64,000 nucleotides of DNA from Candidatus Gracilibacteria bacterium (GTDB lineage: Bacteria > Patescibacteriota > Gracilibacteria > UBA1369 > UBA12473), in NCBI GenBank assembly GCA_041658685.1, contig JBAZZS010000003.1, positions 163,993-227,992 on the forward strand, written 5' to 3'. Both the position numbers and the translations under genes were made by a program. Below are positions 6,638-15,524 of this stretch, one piece after another; the stretch's first letter is position 1, and every line of letters starts with the position of its first letter. The notes under the pieces were generated by a model, which worked only from the letters and a program-made list of their open reading frames with translations, had not been told where the DNA came from and did not search any database.

Positions 6638-7927
6638 ATGATCGAAATCTATGATTGGGAATTTGCGTCACCCGATATAAAAAGCCGCATTATGCGCCGC
6701 GCGCAAGCGGATATGGAAGCCATTAAAGGCGTGGCGACCCTGTGGTTGGATCGCGTGAAAAAAGAAGGCGATCAAGCGTTGTTGGCGTATATTCGTGAGT
6801 TTGATGATCCGTCGTTTGAATTGAGTCGTTTGCGGGTGAGTGAGGCGGATATTGCCGAAGCGTACGAGAAAGTGAAGCCCGAAGTGATTGAGATGATTCG
6901 AAAACAGATTCAAATTTCACGACGATTTCATGAGGAACAGGCGTCGCGCATTACTCAAGAATGGGAGATCGAAAGTGTGCCCGGAGTGAAAACCGGCGTG
7001 CGTGTGGTGCCTGTGGATGCGGCCGGATTGTATGTGCCTGCAGGAAAAGCGCCGCTTCCGACGGTGGCGCAAATTTTAACCGTCACGGCTAAGGCTGCCG
7101 GAGTGCCTCGTGTGGCCGTTTTTTTTCCTCCCACGGCTCCTAATTATGAAATCATTGTGGCTGCCAAAGAAGCGGGGGCGGATGAAATTTATCGAGTGGG
7201 TGGGATTGCAGCGATTGGGGCTATGACGTTTGGCACGGAGACGGTTCGTCCGGTGCGAATCATTGCCGGGCCCGGAAATCCTTATGTCCAAGCTGCGAAA
7301 TTGCAGGTGTTTGGGAAAGTGGGAATTGATATGTTGTCCGGGCCGTCCGAGGCGTTGATTTTGGGGGATGAGACTGCGGATCCTCGATTTTTGGCTGCGG
7401 ATGTTTTGTCGCGGTGCGAACATGGACCGGATTCGGCCGGGGTGTTGGCTGTTACGTCGCGTGCGTTGGCCGAGCAGGTGAAAGCTGAAATTATTCGACA
7501 ATTTAAAACGCTTCAGCGTCAAAATTTTATTCAAAAAGCATTGGCAGGGTATAGTGCGATTTTGGTGTTTGAGTCTGAGGATGCGATGATTGATTTTGCC
7601 AATGAATATGCCGCGGAACATCTTGAAATTCAGATGAAAAATCCGCGAGAGGTGCTGAAGCGTATTCGAAATGCAGGGTCGGTTTTTCTTGGCGATTTTG
7701 CGCCGGTTGCGGTGGGGGATTACGCGAGTGGAACCAATCACTGTTTGCCCACCGGAGTGGCGCCCACGTTTGCGTCACCGGTGCGCGTGGGACTTTTCCA
7801 ACGAGAAATGGAATTTCAAATGTTGACTAAAGAAGGATTGAAAAATTTGAAGTCTATTGTGGAGACGATTTCGGATGTCGAGGGGCTTGATGCGCACAAG
7901 AGGAGTGTTCAGATAAGGTTTGAATAA
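6638..7927 (+). CDS. hisD: Histidinol dehydrogenase
   Basis: HisD oxidises L-histidinol to L-histidine in two NAD-dependent steps. The 429 residues match the family length. Visible signatures are GLYVPAGKAPLPTVAQILTV, the nucleotide-binding region DEIYRVGGIAAIGAMTFGTE, GPGNPYVQAAKLQVFG, GIDMLSGPSEALIL, and the zinc/catalytic stretch LSRCEHGPDSAGVL, with NEYAAEHLEIQ and TNHCLPTG later. The gene follows the palindromic spacer and is in the same direction as hisG; 11 nt separate it from the next gene. Confidence 0.95.
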   Translation: MIEIYDWEFASPDIKSRIMRRAQADMEAIKGVATLWLDRVKKEGDQALLAYIREFDDPSFELSRLRVSEADIAEAYEKVKPEVIEMIRKQIQISRRFHEEQASRITQEWEIESVPGVKTGVRVVPVDAAGLYVPAGKAPLPTVAQILTVTAKAAGVPRVAVFFPPTAPNYEIIVAAKEAGADEIYRVGGIAAIGAMTFGTETVRPVRIIAGPGNPYVQAAKLQVFGKVGIDMLSGPSEALILGDETADPRFLAADVLSRCEHGPDSAGVLAVTSRALAEQVKAEIIRQFKTLQRQNFIQKALAGYSAILVFESEDAMIDFANEYAAEHLEIQMKNPREVLKRIRNAGSVFLGDFAPVAVGDYASGTNHCLPTGVAPTFASPVRVGLFQREMEFQMLTKEGLKNLKSIVETISDVEGLDAHKRSVQIRFE

Positions 7928-7938
7928 TTTTTAATTTT

Positions 7939-9138
7939 ATGACATTAGACTCAATGACAAAAATAATAACGATGGATCAAATTTATACCTTGCTCCAACA
8001 AAATCGTGAACAAGAGGCGAAAGAGGCGTTGGTTGAATTTTTGCGCACGCAATTTCCATTGAATCCTAAAAATTTACGATTTTTGCAGTCCGCGGTGTCG
8101 CTCAATTCATTTAAAGGCGAATTTGAAAGTGAGGGGAAACGTTATTTTTTTAAGACGCACATTGAAGTTGCGGGTGAAATTCGAGAATATGCGGGGGCGA
8201 AAATGCTCGAAGAGGCGGGGTATCCAATGATTGTTCCCGCGTATGTGTGCGTGGATCGCGGTCGGGAATTGTTGGTGTATCCGTTTATTACGGATGCATC
8301 GGTTTTTGATCTTGTGGCAGGGGAGACTTTTCAAAAGAAAAAAGAGGTTGATTTTGGTGCGTTTTTTCAAGCTCAAAACAAGTTTGATCAGCAGATTTTT
8401 AAGGCGTATCAACGGAGTTTTCAGCGTAAGGAGAAGTCGGTTTTTCCTGCGGTGCAACAATTGTTTTATTTGCGATTGAATGGGGCGCGATTTCAGGATT
8501 TCTATCAAGGAAAATCGCGAGAGTTTAGTGGGAAGGTTGTTGATTTTGATTCGCTTGCTCGTTCGCGTTGGATTGTGAATGGGAAAGATTGCGGAAGATT
8601 GGGTGAAGCGATTGAACAGGCAAAACGTTTGTTGGCGCCTGAAGCGCAACTTCCTTTTACCGTGGTGGGGCATGGGGATGCGCACAACGGAAATGTTTTT
8701 TATGGAGAAAAAGGGCTGCGGTTGTTTGATCCTGCGTATGCGGGGCGAATGGATCCGTTTTTGGATTTGACCAAGCCGTTGTTTCACAATGTTTTTGCGC
8801 GATGGATGTATTTTCCGCAAGAAGTGGAAACGCGAATAAAGGTTGATTTCAAGATTCGTGAAGGCGTTGTGGAAATCACTCATAATTATGAGTTGGATGA
8901 ATGGGAACGATTGTTTTTGACTTCAAAAATGGAAAATGTTTTGAAGCCGCTGGTGGCGTGGCTTCGGGCACAAGGAGATCTTCCTACGGATTGGGAAGAC
9001 CGGTTGCGCTCATCGCTTTTGTGTTGCCCGTTGCTTACTGTGAATTTATTTGATGTGAAAAAATATTCTCCAGCCATGGCCATGCTTGGATTTGCGCGGG
9101 TCATGGAAATGGCAACTTTTAATTTTAATAATTTATGA
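7939..9138 (+). CDS. APH-like phosphotransferase inside the his operon
   Basis: The 399-residue protein has the aminoglycoside-phosphotransferase/choline-kinase fold signature: HGDAHNGNVF (catalytic loop, about residue 244) and LFDPAYAGRMDP (metal-binding Asp, about 263). The N-lobe carries a Lys-containing strand YFFKTHIEVAGEIREYAG. Members phosphorylate small alcohols, amino alcohols or sugars. Its stop overlaps the hisH start by 4 nt (ATGA), so it is translationally coupled to histidine genes. No kinase is needed in the known pathway, so its role is open. ATG at 7939 is one of three nearby Met codons (also 7954 and 7972). Confidence 0.75.
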   Translation: MTLDSMTKIITMDQIYTLLQQNREQEAKEALVEFLRTQFPLNPKNLRFLQSAVSLNSFKGEFESEGKRYFFKTHIEVAGEIREYAGAKMLEEAGYPMIVPAYVCVDRGRELLVYPFITDASVFDLVAGETFQKKKEVDFGAFFQAQNKFDQQIFKAYQRSFQRKEKSVFPAVQQLFYLRLNGARFQDFYQGKSREFSGKVVDFDSLARSRWIVNGKDCGRLGEAIEQAKRLLAPEAQLPFTVVGHGDAHNGNVFYGEKGLRLFDPAYAGRMDPFLDLTKPLFHNVFARWMYFPQEVETRIKVDFKIREGVVEITHNYELDEWERLFLTSKMENVLKPLVAWLRAQGDLPTDWEDRLRSSLLCCPLLTVNLFDVKKYSPAMAMLGFARVMEMATFNFNNL

Positions 9139-9752
9139 AAAAAATAGTGGTCATTGATTATGGCGCCGGGAATGTGAAAAGCGTGTGCAATGCACTCGAT
9201 CGCTTGGATGCGTTGTACGAAATCAGCGGCGATCCGAAAATTGTGACGCAGGCGAAAAAAGTGATTTTCCCGGGAGTAGGAGCCGCGGGTGCGACCATGG
9301 CCGTGCTTCGCGAACGCGGGTTGGATGAAGCGATTCGTGGGCTTCGCGTTCCGGTGTTTGGAATTTGTTTGGGCATGCAACTTTTGTTTGAAAAATCCGA
9401 GGAAGGGGATACGAAAGGGTTGGGGATTTTGCCGGGAGTGGTGAAGAAATTTAATGCAATTCAGCGATGGGAGGCAGTGTCCACCACTTTGAAAATTCCG
9501 CAGATCGGATGGAATTTAGTTAAATTTGCGGATTCAAAATCGCCGCTGATTAAAGATATCCCCGATGAGTCGTATTTTTATTTTGTACACTCGTATGCGG
9601 CGCCGTTGTGCGAATTCACGACGGGCGTGGCTTTTTATGGGCAACCGTTTACGGCCATGATTCAAAAAGATAATTTTTTTGGCACGCAATTTCATCCGGA
9701 AAAATCCGGAGACGTGGGACAACAACTTTTAGGTAACTTTTTAAACTTATAA
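9135..9752 (+). CDS. hisH: Imidazole glycerol phosphate synthase glutaminase subunit
   Basis: HisH releases ammonia from glutamine for the HisF cyclase. This 205-residue class I glutamine amidotransferase shows VIDYGAGNVKSVCNALDRL at the start, the nucleophile elbow VFGICLGMQLLFE (Cys) and the catalytic His-Glu pair in GTQFHPEKSGD. Its start overlaps the preceding kinase-like gene, and the hisA-hisF fusion follows after 16 nt. All catalytic residues are present, unlike the partner HisF domain, where the usual catalytic Asp is missing. Confidence 0.95.
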   Translation: MKKIVVIDYGAGNVKSVCNALDRLDALYEISGDPKIVTQAKKVIFPGVGAAGATMAVLRERGLDEAIRGLRVPVFGICLGMQLLFEKSEEGDTKGLGILPGVVKKFNAIQRWEAVSTTLKIPQIGWNLVKFADSKSPLIKDIPDESYFYFVHSYAAPLCEFTTGVAFYGQPFTAMIQKDNFFGTQFHPEKSGDVGQQLLGNFLNL

Positions 9753-9768
9753 TAATGATTTCAATGTT

Positions 9769-11265
9769 ATGAAAAAAACTATTTTTATTCCCGCAATTGA
9801 TCTCATTGGTGGGCGCTGTGTGCGGCTTACTCAAGGCGCGTATGACGCGTGTACGTCGTACGATTCTTCGCCGATTCAAATGGCGCGTTTGTTTGAACGT
9901 ATGGGTTATGAATGGTTGCACATCATTGATTTGGAAGGCGCGCGCGCCGGAGAGTTGAAAAATTTAAAAATCATTCGCGAAATCGTGGCGCAGACTTCTT
10001 TGAAAGTGCAGGTTGGAGGAGGGATTCGGTCGTTGTCTGCGATAAAGGAATTATTGAACAGTGGCGTGGCTCGTGTTTTGATTGGAAGTCTTGCGGTCAA
10101 GGAACCGGACGTGGTTGCGCAGGCGATTCAGCAATTTGGGACCGAGCGAATCGCGGTGGCCATGGATGTGCGCGGAGGGGAGGTGTGCATTTCGGGGTGG
10201 GAAGAAAAAACGGGTTTGGCGCCGGAGATTTTTGTGGAGAAAATGAAGACACTTGGGGTGACGGTGATTTTGTGCACGGATATTGAAAGTGATGGCATGA
10301 TGAAAGGTCCGAATGTGGAGTTGTATGCGCGATTGGTCCGTGAATTTCCGGGAATAAAATGGATTGCGGCCGGAGGGGTTTCGTTCCGAGATCGGGAACG
10401 ATTGCAACAAGTTGGCGTGGATTTTGCGGTGATGGGAAAAGCGTTTTATGAGGGAAATTTTTTGGCAAAACGCGTGATCCCGTGTTTGGATATTAAAGAG
10501 GGACGTGTGGTGAAGGGCGCGAGTTTTACGAATTTGAAAGATGCCGGAGATCCGGTGAAATTGGCGGCTTTTTATGATCGCGAAGGCGCGGATGAATTGG
10601 TATTTTTGGATATTACCGCTACGTCCGACAAACGAAAAATGGTGGCGGATTTAGCTCAGCGTGTGTCTAAGGCGATTTCAATTCCGTTCACGATTGGAGG
10701 AGGGATTTCAACGGTTGAGGATGTAAAAAATGCATTGCAGGCGGGCGCGGATAAGGTTTCGATTGAGTCTGCGGCGGTGCTGAATCCGGGATTGGTGAGT
10801 GAAGCGGCGGCGTTGTGCGGATCGCAGGCCGTGGTGATTTCAGTGTCGCCTCGTCGTGCGAAAAGTGGTTGGGAAATTTTTATCAAAGGCGGTCGTGAAA
10901 ATACGGGACGAGATTTGGTGGAATTTTTGCGAGAGATGCAGGAACGAGGCGCCGGAGAAATTTTACTCAATTCCGTGGATGAAGATGGACAAGGAAATGG
11001 GTATGATTTGGAAATGTTGAAGGCTGCGCGAGACGTTTTGACGATTCCGTTGATTGCATCGAGTGGAGCCGGGGAGTTAGAGCATTTTTATGACGGGATT
11101 GCGCAAGGTGGGGCAGATGCGGTTTTGGCAGCGTCGGTGTTTCACTATGGGAAATTTTCGGTGCAGGAAGTGAAAAATTATTTGAGCACGAAAGGAGTAT
11201 GTATGAGAAATTTTTCTCCTGCTCTATATAAAAAGGGGGTCCCCCTGCCCCCGCGATCATCGTAG
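9769..11265 (+). CDS. hisA-hisF: HisA-HisF fusion protein
   Basis: One 498-residue frame carries two TIM barrels in series. Residues 1-231 are HisA (ProFAR isomerase) with both catalytic Asp (FIPAIDLIGGRCVRL and IAVAMDVRGGEV) and CTDIESDGMMKGPN. From about 232 the sequence restarts as HisF with AKRVIPCLDIKEGRVVKG, FTIGGGISTVEDVKNA and SVDEDGQGNGYD. There is no linker. In the HisF half the usual VAIDAKR motif reads SVSPRR: the catalytic Asp130 equivalent is Ser360. Other shifts are VSIESAAV for VSINSAAV and ASSGAG for ASGGAG. The last 20 residues (after about 478) include an unusual Pro-rich end, GVPLPPRSS. Confidence 0.9.
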   Translation: MKKTIFIPAIDLIGGRCVRLTQGAYDACTSYDSSPIQMARLFERMGYEWLHIIDLEGARAGELKNLKIIREIVAQTSLKVQVGGGIRSLSAIKELLNSGVARVLIGSLAVKEPDVVAQAIQQFGTERIAVAMDVRGGEVCISGWEEKTGLAPEIFVEKMKTLGVTVILCTDIESDGMMKGPNVELYARLVREFPGIKWIAAGGVSFRDRERLQQVGVDFAVMGKAFYEGNFLAKRVIPCLDIKEGRVVKGASFTNLKDAGDPVKLAAFYDREGADELVFLDITATSDKRKMVADLAQRVSKAISIPFTIGGGISTVEDVKNALQAGADKVSIESAAVLNPGLVSEAAALCGSQAVVISVSPRRAKSGWEIFIKGGRENTGRDLVEFLREMQERGAGEILLNSVDEDGQGNGYDLEMLKAARDVLTIPLIASSGAGELEHFYDGIAQGGADAVLAASVFHYGKFSVQEVKNYLSTKGVCMRNFSPALYKKGVPLPPRSS

Positions 11266-11297
11266 CAATTCTTTTATTACCCTTTTATTAAAAAAAT

Positions 11298-11918
11298 ATG
11301 AACAATAACACTTTTAATTCTTCGATTCTCGATTTTGATAAATTGAACGGCCTGATTCCGGCTGTGATTCAGGATGTGACCACGCGCGAGGTGTTGATGG
11401 TGGGTTTTATGAATAAAGTCGCTGTGGAAAAAACTCTCGCGGATCAACGCGTGACGTTTTGGAGTCGGACCAAGCAACGGTTGTGGCAAAAAGGAGAAGA
11501 GTCAGGGCATTTTCTCAAGGTTCGCGATATTAAAGTGGATTGCGATCAAGATACGATCCTCGTTTTGGCAGAGCCCATGGGCCCAACGTGTCACACCGGG
11601 GAACGCACTTGTTTTGGAGAAAACAGTCGCGGGATTGGATTTTTGGGCGCGTTGTTTGATTTGATCCAATGGCGTAAACAAGAATGTCCTAAAGGCTCTT
11701 ACACCACGTCACTGTTTGAAAAAGGGCTTCCTGAAATTCTTGCAAAAGTTGAAGAAGAATCTGAGGAAGTTTGTCGTGCGGCTCGTGAAGAAACGCGTGA
11801 ACGTTTGGCTGAAGAAACTGCGGATTTGCTCTATCACACGTGGGTTTTGCTCGCAGAAAAGAAGGTGTCTCTGGAGGAGGTTGTTGCGGTTTTGGAGAAG
11901 CGCGCAGAGAAAAAATAG
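11298..11918 (+). CDS. hisIE: Bifunctional phosphoribosyl-AMP cyclohydrolase / phosphoribosyl-ATP pyrophosphatase
   Basis: The 206-residue protein carries steps 2 and 3 of the pathway. The N-terminal HisI domain (about 1-112) shows VLMVGFMNKVAVEKTL, TFWSRTKQRLWQKGEESGH and the metal site VDCDQDTILVLAEPMGPTCH. The C-terminal HisE domain (about 115-206) has the MazG-like helices KVEEESEEVCRAAREE and RLAEETADLLYHTWVLLAEK. It is the last gene of the operon and follows the fusion gene by 32 nt. Confidence 0.95.
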   Translation: MNNNTFNSSILDFDKLNGLIPAVIQDVTTREVLMVGFMNKVAVEKTLADQRVTFWSRTKQRLWQKGEESGHFLKVRDIKVDCDQDTILVLAEPMGPTCHTGERTCFGENSRGIGFLGALFDLIQWRKQECPKGSYTTSLFEKGLPEILAKVEEESEEVCRAAREETRERLAEETADLLYHTWVLLAEKKVSLEEVVAVLEKRAEKK

Positions 11919-11973
11919 TGATTTGAGTAGAGCTACGGTAAAATGAAATTCATCAACTTTTTATGAATTTTTT

Positions 11974-13161
11974 ATGAAAAAATTTTCTGTTTTTGTTTCG
12001 TTGTTTTTGTTTGGCCTTTTTTTAAGTCCTGCGCTCACGCAGGCCGGAGCGTTGTATGATGATGTTTATGATACGGATTCGGCGGTTGAGGCGCTTACGT
12101 ATTTAACGGATTATGGCGTGGTGGAGGGATATGGCGATGGGACTTTTCATCCGCTCGGGTTGATCAATCGTGCGGAATTTACAAAAATGGTGGTGGAAGG
12201 CGTGTTGGGGGTGACACCGGATGAGACGTTTTACCGGAATTGTTTCCCGGACGTGAACGACGAGTGGTATGCCAAATATGTGTGTTATGCCAAGGGGTTG
12301 GGATGGGTGGAAGGGTATCCGGACGGGTTCCATCCCGCGGATAATATTATGCGTTCCGAAGCGGTTAAAATCGTGGGCGAAGCGTATGAATGGGAAAATT
12401 TGGGTACATTGGAGTATAGCCGTTTTTCTGATAATCAGGCTGAAAGCGCTTGGTTTCATCCCTATTTGATGAAGGCCGAAGAACGCGGACTTTTTGATAC
12501 GCTCGATTATTATATCTCTCCGAATGAATTGATTACGCGCAAGCAAATGAGTGTGTTGTTGTATCGTGCCATGAATAATGAGGCCGGAACGCCGGTGGAG
12601 GTGGCGTCGTTGTCCGGAGAGGATCTTTCGTATGAGGATGTGTTGGCCACCGGGCTCACGGCGAATTATCCGGGAGATATGGATTTTCCGGCGTATTCGC
12701 AGAGCGGTTGGTCTTACGGGTGTTACACGTTTGCGGTGAAAAATGTATTGGCTTTCAAGTATGATTTTATTTTGAATGTATCGGAAATGCAGGATCGAAT
12801 CGGATGGGATGGCGCGTTTATTTGGACACCCGAGGAAGCGCAAAATTTTGCAACCGAATACGATGTGGATGATGTTTTTACCTACAACGGGACTGCGGAA
12901 TTTTTCTTGAAAAAACTCGCGATGGGGGATCCCATGGTTTTGTATATTCCTTATTATGTGGGGAGTGAAAATATTGGACATCAAGTTGCGGCGTATTCGT
13001 TTGATGAAAATGGCGTGTGGATTGCGGACAGTTTGAGCGGCGGGGTGCAACGTCAAATTCCCTGGAGCGATGTGTTTGTGGATGGAGCGCATTTTACCAC
13101 CAATCTCACCGAGCTTCGTCAAATGAAGGGCGGGGCAGAGTACAAAACGCAGGGATTTTAG
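11974..13161 (+). CDS. Secreted SLH-domain protein with C39-like cysteine peptidase domain
   Basis: The 395-residue protein opens with a signal peptide (MKKFSVFVSLFLFGLFLSPA, cleavage near TQAGA). Three SLH repeats follow (about 25-195), with the typical GVVEGYGDGTFHPLGLINRAEF and GWVEGYPDGFHPADNIMRSE. The C-terminal part (about 225-385) resembles a C39_2 peptidase: SYGCYTFAVKNVLA supplies the Cys, NIGHQVAAYSFDENGVWIAD the His and Asp. SLH domains bind cell-wall polymers, so it is probably a surface-anchored cysteine peptidase or a papain-fold binding protein. The residue set looks complete; substrate unknown. Confidence 0.75.
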   Translation: MKKFSVFVSLFLFGLFLSPALTQAGALYDDVYDTDSAVEALTYLTDYGVVEGYGDGTFHPLGLINRAEFTKMVVEGVLGVTPDETFYRNCFPDVNDEWYAKYVCYAKGLGWVEGYPDGFHPADNIMRSEAVKIVGEAYEWENLGTLEYSRFSDNQAESAWFHPYLMKAEERGLFDTLDYYISPNELITRKQMSVLLYRAMNNEAGTPVEVASLSGEDLSYEDVLATGLTANYPGDMDFPAYSQSGWSYGCYTFAVKNVLAFKYDFILNVSEMQDRIGWDGAFIWTPEEAQNFATEYDVDDVFTYNGTAEFFLKKLAMGDPMVLYIPYYVGSENIGHQVAAYSFDENGVWIADSLSGGVQRQIPWSDVFVDGAHFTTNLTELRQMKGGAEYKTQGF

Positions 13162-13192
13162 AAAAGGGTATTAAATTAAACTTATCAAGTTT

Positions 13193-14719
13193 ATGATAAC
13201 CAAATTTTATAATGATTTAGATAGGGTAAATAAAGCACTAGTGACTTTTCTTAATAACTATTCGAGATCAAGGATACTTCAGGACTTTTCTATATCTATT
13301 TTTAGATCATTTTTTTATGGTAATCTAATTAATATTTTTTTTGTTAATTTGAATAAAACTAATATTGAAGAATTCGATTTTTCAAAAGATAAAATTAAAA
13401 ATAAATATAAAAAAATAAGAAGTAAAATTAAACTTGCAATTTCCTCGAAATATAAGCTCGATGAGAGATATTATTCTCTATTTAAGAATCGGGTAAAAGT
13501 TGATTTTCCGGATTTTTTTAGATTAATTTCTGAAATAGAAAGCACTCTAAATATAAATAAAACGAGAAAATATTTAATAGATAAAGAAAAAGAGATTAGA
13601 AAGTCTGGAAAATCTAATAAAGATATTAATTTATTTTTTTTAACCAAGATTCTTGAAGTGTGTGTGAAAAAAAAGACATTTTTTCTAAGCCCTGATAGTA
13701 TTCAAAAAACGGTTAAAATTGTCGAAAAAAATGTTCTATCTAAATTTTCTAAAAAAATTATTAAAAAATTAATGAGAGTTAGTATGAGAATGTTGCCTTT
13801 ACAGAAAATTTGCCGAGGGAAGTTTGAGAATGCACTTTATATTCGATGGAAAGACCCCCTTGATTTGTTGGAATGTTTGATTGAGTTTTCTATTGTAGCA
13901 GGGGAAGAACATAAAAATAAATTAACTAAAACACTTGATAGGAATAATGATTATTATAAAAAAAATGTTTTAATAAAAATTCATGCTCGAGCCTTGCAAA
14001 TATCCAATGAAATTTTTGTTTTATTGAAATCTGGTTATGCCGATGGTGCAAATGCGAGGTGGCGGAGCCTTCATGAACTAGCAGTTATTGCTTTCTTTTT
14101 AAAGCAGAATAATGATGAAGTATCAAAAAGATATTTAGAACATGAGGCTATTAAAAGATTTAAAGAGGCAAAAGATTATAAAAAGATTTATGAAAAATTT
14201 GGGTATCTTCCCTTTGACAGGAAGGAATTTAATAAAATAGAAAAAGAACATGATGATTTGATCGGAAAATACGGCAAAGAATTTGAATATATGAATGGCT
14301 TTGAGTGGATCCCTAAAATAATCTTATCGAATCGTAATTTTCGAGAATTAGAAGAATATGTTAATTTTTCAGATTTTCGTGTTTTTTATAATTTGTCGTG
14401 TAATGCTGTTCATGGCGGGGCAAGAGGTTTTTATCGTTTAGGGTTAATGAATAAACATCAAAACAGTTTGCATTTAGTTGGATCAAGTAATTATGGGCTT
14501 GCAGACCCGATTGGAAATACTGCCCTTTCTTTATTTTATATAAATTATTGTTTATTTGTAATGGAACCAGATTTTATGAGTATTATACAAATGCAAACAA
14601 TGAGTAGTTATGTTAATGAGTTGCGTCCTAAAGTGATTAAAATTCAAAAACAAATAGAAAAGGAGGATTTTTTGTTAAATTCAGTTCATAAGGCGAAATT
14701 AATTCGGAAACCTCGTTAA
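13193..14719 (+). CDS. DUF5677-like protein in an A/T-rich accessory island
   Basis: The 508-residue protein is Lys/Asn/Ile-rich and its codons are far more A/T-rich than those of its neighbours, a sign of recent transfer. The N-terminal 230 residues are helical and unrecognised. Residues about 260-470 look like DUF5677, with ALQISNEIFVLLKSGYADGA, RWRSLHELAVIAFFLKQ and the His region YNLSCNAVHGGARGFY. The family has no settled function. It is arranged tail to tail with a TIR-domain gene, 2 nt apart, so an immune or abortive-infection role is possible, by inference. Confidence 0.6.
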   Translation: MITKFYNDLDRVNKALVTFLNNYSRSRILQDFSISIFRSFFYGNLINIFFVNLNKTNIEEFDFSKDKIKNKYKKIRSKIKLAISSKYKLDERYYSLFKNRVKVDFPDFFRLISEIESTLNINKTRKYLIDKEKEIRKSGKSNKDINLFFLTKILEVCVKKKTFFLSPDSIQKTVKIVEKNVLSKFSKKIIKKLMRVSMRMLPLQKICRGKFENALYIRWKDPLDLLECLIEFSIVAGEEHKNKLTKTLDRNNDYYKKNVLIKIHARALQISNEIFVLLKSGYADGANARWRSLHELAVIAFFLKQNNDEVSKRYLEHEAIKRFKEAKDYKKIYEKFGYLPFDRKEFNKIEKEHDDLIGKYGKEFEYMNGFEWIPKIILSNRNFRELEEYVNFSDFRVFYNLSCNAVHGGARGFYRLGLMNKHQNSLHLVGSSNYGLADPIGNTALSLFYINYCLFVMEPDFMSIIQMQTMSSYVNELRPKVIKIQKQIEKEDFLLNSVHKAKLIRKPR

Positions 14720-14721
14720 GT

Positions 14722-15374
14722 TTATAATAGTTGTTGTTTGCAATAATTAATAATTTTTTCTGTGTCGATGGATTTAAATTTTTTACCTTGAAATGCCTCG
14801 CAAAATCCTGCATTTCTAGGTTTAGTCCCAATAAATAAGGTAAGAATTCTTTTTTTAAGTGCTAATGCGAAACCGCATTCTTGTTCAGTATATGGCTTGA
14901 AATTATATGTATTAGTTCTTAGTGCGATAAAAATACCACAGGTAGATAGTTCGGTGATAATTCTATCTCGCCATTCGATGGTCCCAGGGATGTCTTCATG
15001 AGCAAGAAAAATTTTAATTCCATATTTTTCTAGCTCTTTTTTGATTTTGCCTGCTAATTTTTTGTCTTCACTCGCGTGTGATAAGAAAATTTTTTTTGAT
15101 TGTTATAATTTCCTGGGAAGATCCATTCTTCAAGCCCCTTTGAAGTTAGTTTGATAGTAGTTAAGGTGAAATTATCTTCTTTTGAGTAAGGATCAATAAA
15201 ATTTTTGCCCATTAAATGTTTTATTGCGCCATTTATTTCTTCATCTTTGAATTCAGTTATTTCTTCTTTTATTTTATTTACAAAGATGGCGGCTCCAAGC
15301 TCTGCGTTTGAGTTTAGGAGCCATTCGCGAATTTTATGAATTGTAAGGTCGTATCTTCTATCTTTAAGTTTCAT
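14722..15374 (-). CDS. TIR-domain protein with N-terminal helical domain, frame broken at an A8 run
   Basis: From ATG 15374 the first frame gives about 93 residues of a helical, possibly winged-helix domain (MKLKDRRYDLTIHKIREWLL) before running out of frame to a stop at 15054. Shifting by one base in the A8 run (plus-strand T8 at 15090-15097) opens about 121 residues of TIR domain: KIFLSHASEDKKLAGKIKKE, then IFLAHEDIPGTIEWRDRII and the putative catalytic Glu in YTEQECGFALAL. It ends at 14722. The break may be programmed slippage, a sequencing slip or decay. Bacterial TIR domains often cleave NAD+ in phage defence. Codons are A/T-rich like the DUF5677 gene. Confidence 0.7.
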
Positions 15375-15474
15375 GTGTTTGTTTATATAAGGGATGTAAA
15401 TACAGCGTTAGTGAATAATTAAAGATTGCTAATAGCAAGATATTCCGAAGGCGAATTTTTAGCAATTTTGATCA

Positions 15475-15513
15475 GATAAAAAAAAGATTATTGTTATGTT
15501 TAACATAACAATA
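15475..15513 (-). terminator. Terminator of the MFS gene (perfect 12-bp inverted repeat)
   Basis: TATTGTTATGTT (15489-15500) and AACATAACAATA (15502-15513) are perfect inverted arms around one base. On the minus strand the stem is followed by a run of eight T, so it should end the leftward dus-MFS transcript 12 nt after its stop codon. The stem is A/T-rich, and the palindrome could also bind a protein. Confidence 0.6.
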
Positions 15514-15524
15514 GTTAGTATTTT

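Noticed and set aside
7076..7741. Long minus-strand frame within hisD
   Set aside because: hisD is complete with all motifs; the antisense frame has no family features and arises from codon bias.
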